64,000 bases of DNA from an uncultured Coriobacteriaceae bacterium (lineage in GTDB: Bacteria > Actinomycetota > Coriobacteriia > Coriobacteriales > Eggerthellaceae): contig CACXMZ010000009.1 in the NCBI GenBank assembly GCA_902768975.1, positions 37,706 through 101,705 on the forward strand, in the 5' to 3' direction. Position 1 is the stretch's first letter. The number at the start of each line of letters is the position of its first letter. This document shows positions 59,670 to 64,000 of the stretch, in pieces. A program made the translations under genes and the position numbers. The notes beneath the pieces were generated by a model. It was given only the letters and a program-made list of their open reading frames with translations. It was not told the origin of the DNA and did no database searches.

Positions 59670-61133
59670 TTGCTGCTGGGGCTGTTGGTATGGGTGGAGC
59701 GCGGCGAGGCGAACGCCACCATCACCACGCTGCCCACAGCGCTGTGGTATTCGCTGGTGACGCTCACCACGGTGGGCTACGGCGACCTGTACCCCGTCAC
59801 CTCTGCGGGCAAGGTCATCGGAACGCTGTTCCTCCTGCTCAGCTCCGGGCTGCTGGCGCTGCTGATCGGCCTGGCCGCCGCCTCCCTCACCGACCGCCTG
59901 CTGCCCGGATTCAGGCTGTGGCTCAACCGCAACAGGCGATGGTACGTGTTCTCGGCGGACAACACCGCCTCCCGGGCGCTGGCGTCCCGGCTGGACGACG
60001 GCCTCGTCGTGCTCTGCCGGAGCAAGGACCGCCGCCGGCTCCAGGGCGCGCTGGCCCTGCGCCAGCCCCCGGAAGCGTTGCTGGAGCATTCCTCCGCCCA
60101 GGCGGGAGAGCGCGTGCTCTTCGCCATGGACAAGGACGCCCTCGCCAACGAGCGGGACGCGCTGTCGCTCATGAACCGGCGCGTACGCATCTACTGCCGC
60201 TGTGAAAGCCCGGGCGAAAGCCTGCCCGACAGCGTCACGCTGTTCAACGAATACGAGTGCTGCAGCCGCCTGTACTGGCAGACCCGGCCGTGGCGCAGCG
60301 GCGGCGAACGGATCGTCCTGGCGGGAAACGGCCGCTACGCCCGCGCGCTGCTCTCCCAGGGTCTGCTGACCGCGCCTCCGGGCTGCGCCATGGACCTGTT
60401 CGGCGACTGGAGCGATTGGCAGGCATTGCACCGGTCCCTGCTGAGCATGAACGGCATCGGCCCGGCGCTGCACTTCCACGAACAGGGCTGGCGGGCGCAT
60501 GGCGACATTTTGCGAAACGTGGATCGCGTCATACTGTGTGGCGACGACCAGCGGGCCAATCTGGAAGCCCTCTACCAGATCAAACGGTACTGCCCCACCC
60601 GGGCGCAGATCGACGTGCGCGGTGCAAAGGGGCTCCAGGAGGCCTTTTACTTTGGCCACGCGGAAGCCCTCTTCACCCCTGAAACGGTGATGAAGCAGGC
60701 GCTGAACCGTTTGGGGCGGCAGATGCACGAATTGTACCGTGCCCAGGCGGGCTATCCCGTCCCCGCCTTTGAGACGCTGTCCGACTTCCAGAAGCGCTCC
60801 AACTATGCCGCGGCGGATCACCTGTTGACGAAGGCGCGGCTTCTGTTGCCGGAGGCGGATGTGACGGCGCTGACCCCTGAGGTATGCCGGGAAGCCGCCG
60901 CGCGCTACGAAGCCATGACCGAGGACCAGCTGGAGCTGTGCCGGAGGATCGAGCACGACCGCTGGATGCTGTTCCATGCACTGTACAACTGGCGCTACGC
61001 CCCCGAGCGAAACGACGACGCCCGGGAGCACCCCCTGATGGTGCCCTACGACGCGCTCAGCGAAGCGGATCGCCGCAAGGATGACAACGCCTGGCTGCTG
61101 CTGAAGACCTTTGCCAAAGAAAAAACGCTATGA
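59670..61133 (+). CDS. Two-helix potassium channel with Rossmann (TrkA/RCK-like) and RyR domains
   Basis: The filter TLTTVGYGDLYPVT (~28-41) with a pore helix and the second membrane helix mark a K+ channel. The first helix (LLLLGLLVWV) begins almost at the TTG start. The frame is open only to 59652 and no ribosome site is seen, so the N terminus is truncated or fused to the upstream protein. Residues ~85-215 are a degenerate and ~218-350 a clearer Rossmann region (IVLAGNGRYARALL). Residues ~415-487 match the RyR domain: RRIEHDRWMLFHALYNWRYA, EHPLMVPYDALSEADRRKD. The stop overlaps the next start (ATGA). Likely role: ion flux gated by a small ligand. Confidence 0.78.
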   Translation: MLLGLLVWVERGEANATITTLPTALWYSLVTLTTVGYGDLYPVTSAGKVIGTLFLLLSSGLLALLIGLAAASLTDRLLPGFRLWLNRNRRWYVFSADNTASRALASRLDDGLVVLCRSKDRRRLQGALALRQPPEALLEHSSAQAGERVLFAMDKDALANERDALSLMNRRVRIYCRCESPGESLPDSVTLFNEYECCSRLYWQTRPWRSGGERIVLAGNGRYARALLSQGLLTAPPGCAMDLFGDWSDWQALHRSLLSMNGIGPALHFHEQGWRAHGDILRNVDRVILCGDDQRANLEALYQIKRYCPTRAQIDVRGAKGLQEAFYFGHAEALFTPETVMKQALNRLGRQMHELYRAQAGYPVPAFETLSDFQKRSNYAAADHLLTKARLLLPEADVTALTPEVCREAAARYEAMTEDQLELCRRIEHDRWMLFHALYNWRYAPERNDDAREHPLMVPYDALSEADRRKDDNAWLLLKTFAKEKTL

Positions 61134-62947
61134 ACGCAACGATACCGGTCATATTGCTGGCCCTCGCCGCCTTCCTGGCGGCCATACTGAGCCTTGCCGC
61201 GAGCAAATCCCTCAACAGCAGGATCATGGGCGTTTGCGCCGTGATCGCCATCGGCGTGGGCACGCTGAGCTACGGCTACGGCTACAGCCTCGATAACGGC
61301 AGCATCCACGGCGCAGGTTTTTCGATTTCCGTCGTATTGAAGACGCTGCTGTCGGTGTGTCGCATGTTCGGAGGCGTCAACGACTTTGCCGCAGTCAGGG
61401 AAACGCCGCTGTTTGCCGGGGAGGCGATGGTGAGCCTGTTCTGGGCGGCCCATTTTATGGCTTTTTACCTCACCGCGAGCGCCGCGATCGCCGTGCTCGG
61501 CAAGCGCATGATGAAATACCTGCGCACGCTCCTGCTGCGCCGGGGCGCGCTGTGCCTGGTCTACGACGCCACCCCCGATTCCATCCGCCTGGCCGGGCAA
61601 AGGCGTAAGGGCGGGTCCATGGCGCTGATCTGCGAGCGTTCCGACGAGACCGTCAGCGTCCTGGCGGACGAGCTGGGGGCCGTGGAGTTTCAGGGCGGAA
61701 GAAACCTGTGCGCCGACGAGAAATTCCTCAAAACCCTGGGCGTTCACGACGGCAGGGCGCTGGACGTGTACTGCGTCGGCGACGATGCCGAGGGCAACCT
61801 GCGCTATGCCGAGGCGCTGCTGGACGCCCTGCAGGCGCGCTCGGTCAGCCCCGAAGCCACCAGCCTGTTCCTGCTGGGCATCTCCGAGGAGCGGGCCGCG
61901 CGGCTGCAGGCGCTGGAGGGCCGCTACGGCTACGGCACGCTGTTCGCCTGCGACCGATACGCGCTGATCGCCCGGCTGATCGTCGAGAAGCGCCCGCCCT
62001 GGGGCTTCTTGCGCTGCGACGAAAACGCCAGGGCCCTCAACGATCTGCGGGTATTCGTCGTAGGCTTCGGACGGATGGGACAGGCGACGCTCCGCCAGTT
62101 GCTGATCAACGGCCAAATGGAGGGCAGCGCCTTCCACGCGGAGGTGTTCGACCGGCGCATGAGCGATCTGCAGGGCGCCTTCGAGGCCTGTTATCCGGCG
62201 CTGATGGCAGGCTATGACATCGTCCTTCACGCCGCCGACGCGGATTCCGGCCTGTTCTACGAGCGGCTGGCCGCCAACACCCCGGACATGATCGTGCTGT
62301 GCGCCGGCAGCCGCAAGCAAAACGCGGAGCTGGCCGACACGTTGCGCCGGCTGTACCGAAGCCGCGCGGATCAGCCCTGCGTCGTACAGTGCGCCACGGA
62401 CGCCGCGCTGATCGACGACGTGGAATACCGGCTGGAAAACGTGGATGTGCGCGGCATGGACCGGGCCGCCATGATCCTGAACCACGTCTACTGCGGCGGT
62501 CCCTCCGCCGAGGCGGACTGGAAGAACTGCGATTCCTTCAACCGGGCCAGCTGCCGGGCCTCCGCGGATTTCATGCCCGCCTTCCTGCATGCCGCGGGCG
62601 TCACCCGCGAGGAAGTCCTGGCCGGGCACTGGCCGCCGAACGCCGCCCGGCTGGAAAACCTGTCCCGCACGGAGCATTTGCGCTGGTGCGCGTTTCACCT
62701 GGCGATGGGTTATCTGCCAATGAGCGAAGCGGAATACCGCCAGCGCTGCGATGGGTATCGTCGGGGTGAGGTCAGGCGCATCGGCAAGAATGCCGATGGC
62801 ATGACCCACGCCTGCCTGATCCCATGGGAGGCGTTGGACGGGCTCTCCCGTCGGGAGAACGAAGTCACCGGCGGGTCGGTGGATTACAAGGCCATGGATA
62901 CGGACAACGTGCTGGCCGTACCGGACATACTGCGCCAGGTTGGATAA
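61130..62947 (+). CDS. Membrane protein with TrkA-like Rossmann domains and C-terminal RyR-like domain
   Basis: This 605-residue protein is coupled to the channel gene by a four-base overlap. Residues ~4-120 contain three or four membrane helices without a TVGYGD filter. Two Rossmann regions follow, at ~135-270 and ~303-440; the second has VFVVGFGRMGQATLRQLL. The C-terminal ~110 residues resemble a RyR domain: LSRTEHLRWCAFHLAMGY, HACLIPWEALDGLSRREN, GGSVDYKAMDTDNV. The same end as in the channel suggests both sense the same class of ligand. It probably forms a complex with the channel. No enzyme motif is visible. Confidence 0.7.
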   Translation: MNATIPVILLALAAFLAAILSLAASKSLNSRIMGVCAVIAIGVGTLSYGYGYSLDNGSIHGAGFSISVVLKTLLSVCRMFGGVNDFAAVRETPLFAGEAMVSLFWAAHFMAFYLTASAAIAVLGKRMMKYLRTLLLRRGALCLVYDATPDSIRLAGQRRKGGSMALICERSDETVSVLADELGAVEFQGGRNLCADEKFLKTLGVHDGRALDVYCVGDDAEGNLRYAEALLDALQARSVSPEATSLFLLGISEERAARLQALEGRYGYGTLFACDRYALIARLIVEKRPPWGFLRCDENARALNDLRVFVVGFGRMGQATLRQLLINGQMEGSAFHAEVFDRRMSDLQGAFEACYPALMAGYDIVLHAADADSGLFYERLAANTPDMIVLCAGSRKQNAELADTLRRLYRSRADQPCVVQCATDAALIDDVEYRLENVDVRGMDRAAMILNHVYCGGPSAEADWKNCDSFNRASCRASADFMPAFLHAAGVTREEVLAGHWPPNAARLENLSRTEHLRWCAFHLAMGYLPMSEAEYRQRCDGYRRGEVRRIGKNADGMTHACLIPWEALDGLSRRENEVTGGSVDYKAMDTDNVLAVPDILRQVG

Positions 62948-63006
62948 TTATGCATTATTATACATTCTATATGCATATATTTAACTGAATCAGCCGTTTA
63001 CAGGGC

Positions 63007-63102
63007 TTGACTTTGCATAAAATCGGCCTATAATATACACAGTTGAAAGAAAACACGCCCAAAATCGGCCTATAATATACACAGTTGAAAGAAAACACGC
63101 CC
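63007..63102 (+). promoter_or_regulatory. argG promoter region with 42-bp tandem duplication
   Basis: TTGACT (63007-63012), 16 bases and TATAAT (63029-63034) form a strong promoter. The 42 bases 63019-63060, including the TATAAT, are repeated exactly at 63061-63102, giving a second TATAAT at 63071 without a matching -35. AAGGAG follows before the argG ATG. The AT-rich stretch 62948-63000 has ATGCAT-type palindromes that could bind an arginine repressor, but I cannot confirm a box. Confidence 0.7.
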
Positions 63103-63126
63103 TGCGGGCGACAAGGAGCGATATTC

Positions 63127-64000
63127 ATGAAGAAGAAGACCAACAAGGCGTACAAGAAGATCGTACTGGCCTACTCCGGCGGTCTGGACACCAGCATCAT
63201 CATCCCCTGGCTGAAGGAAAACTATCCCGGCTGCGAGGTCATCGCGGTGTCCGGCAACGTGGGCCAGGTGGGCGAACTGGACGGCTTGGAGGAGAAGGCC
63301 CTCAAGACCGGCGCGAGCAAGCTGTATGTTGAAGACCTGAACAAGGAGTTCATCGAGGAGGTTGTGATTCCCTCGATGCAAATGGGCGCGAAGTACGAAA
63401 ACACCTATCTGCTGGGCACCTCCTTCGCCAGGCCCATCATCGCCAAGCGGCTGGTGGAGATCGCCAAGGCCGAGGGCGCGGACGCCATCTGCCACGGCTG
63501 CACCGGCAAGGGCAACGACCAGGTGCGCTTGAGGAGATTGACTACGCCGAAGCCCACAACATCCCCCTGAAGATCAGCCGGGAGACCAATTACTCCAAGG
63601 ATAAGAACATGTGGCACCTGTCCCATGAGGGTTTGGAGCTGGAGGACCCCGCCAACGAACCGAAATACGCCGGCAACATGGAAATGGGCGTGACCCCCGA
63701 GGAAGCCCCCGACGAGGGCGAATACATCTCCATCGACTTCGAGAAGGGCTGGCCCGTGGCCCTGAACGGCGAGAAGATGGCCCCGGTGGACCTGGTGTGG
63801 AAGCTGAACGAGCTGGGCGGCAAGCACGGCATCGGCATCATCGACATCGTGGAAAACCGGCTGGTGGGCATCAAGTGCCGCGGCGTTTACGAGACTCCCG
63901 GCGGAACCATCCTCTACGCCGCCCACGAGAAGCTCGAACAGCTGTGCCTGGACAAGGCCACCCAGCACTACAAGCAGCGCATGGCCCTGGAGTACGCCGA
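63127..64000 (+). pseudogene. argG: Argininosuccinate synthase, disrupted by an internal deletion and truncated by the window end
   Basis: ArgG joins citrulline and aspartate with ATP. The first 134 codons are typical: [20 protein letters not shown] (ATP PP-loop), [23 protein letters not shown] and [13 protein letters not shown]. At 63530 the reading frame breaks. From 63531, two frames over, the protein resumes at [18 protein letters not shown] and continues to the window edge. About 26-28 residues expected between NDQVRF and that point are missing, so roughly 80 bases are deleted. A misassembly or a true pseudogene are both possible. The coding sequence has a strong GAG bias. Confidence 0.85.

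Noticed and set aside
59487..62809. Two long minus-strand open frames opposite the channel and RyR genes
   Set aside because: High GC makes antisense frames long here. The translations are low-complexity and show no domain, while the plus strand has clear pore and Rossmann motifs.

Overview
The window reads as two pieces of DNA joined near position 58,690. Bases 1-58,690 look like one genome of a gut-type actinobacterium of class Coriobacteriia, probably Eggerthellales (Slackia/Denitrobacterium/Eggerthella-like). The basis is gene content: indolepyruvate oxidoreductase, a periplasmic nitrate reductase cluster, cytochrome bd, an Nramp-related Mg transporter and very large repeat surface proteins. 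Codon use also supports it: GC is fairly high, yet glutamate is written almost only as GAA. From about 58,690 to the end, glutamate is mostly GAG and the genes (DUF285/BspA repeats, K+ channel, RyR-domain protein, argG) look like a high-GC Firmicute. Genes on both sides of the join are cut off there, so an assembly chimera is the simplest reading; recent transfer is the alternative.

Layout. 1-7.8 kb: end of dnaB, an SbcD/YhaO-like nuclease with its YhaN-like ATPase, purA-purD and a HemN/HemW-like radical SAM protein. 7.8-11.3 kb: cydAB and a histidine-rich MarR regulator whose promoters share a candidate operator. 11.4-17.3 kb: tRNA-Phe, a DUF4013 membrane protein, then the overlapping genes purE-iorA-iorB followed by a phenylacetate-CoA ligase (arylpyruvate catabolism). 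17.5-23.5 kb: a Nap-type cluster (NapG-like, NapA, a tiny dihaem lipoprotein, NapD, NapH, a thioredoxin-fold lipoprotein). 23.6-32.9 kb: a signalling cluster of an HD-GYP response regulator, a hybrid kinase with an Hpt domain, and two tandem hybrid kinases each ending in a DegV fatty-acid-binding domain, an unusual architecture. 33-39.6 kb: transporters, comprising a Na+/solute symporter behind a structured leader, a NhaC-type carrier behind a lysine riboswitch, and on the minus strand an Nramp-related Mg-type transporter with an MgtE_N/CBS partner.

40-56 kb: three surface proteins ending in the same unusual KTADG-type anchor signal. One is split by a single-base frameshift. Between them lie tRNA-Arg, citrate synthase and tRNA-Ser. 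All three tRNA genes in the window have a small hairpin-rich element beside them that carries tRNA-like fragments. 56.4-58.7 kb: tadA, ispE and a truncated dicarboxylate/amino-acid:cation symporter.

58.7-64 kb (second genome): a DUF285 repeat protein, a TVGYGD potassium channel with Rossmann and RyR domains, and an overlapping second membrane-Rossmann-RyR gene. These may form one ligand-gated ion-flux system. The window ends in a disrupted argG behind a duplicated promoter segment. No CRISPR array, intact insertion sequence or prophage was seen.
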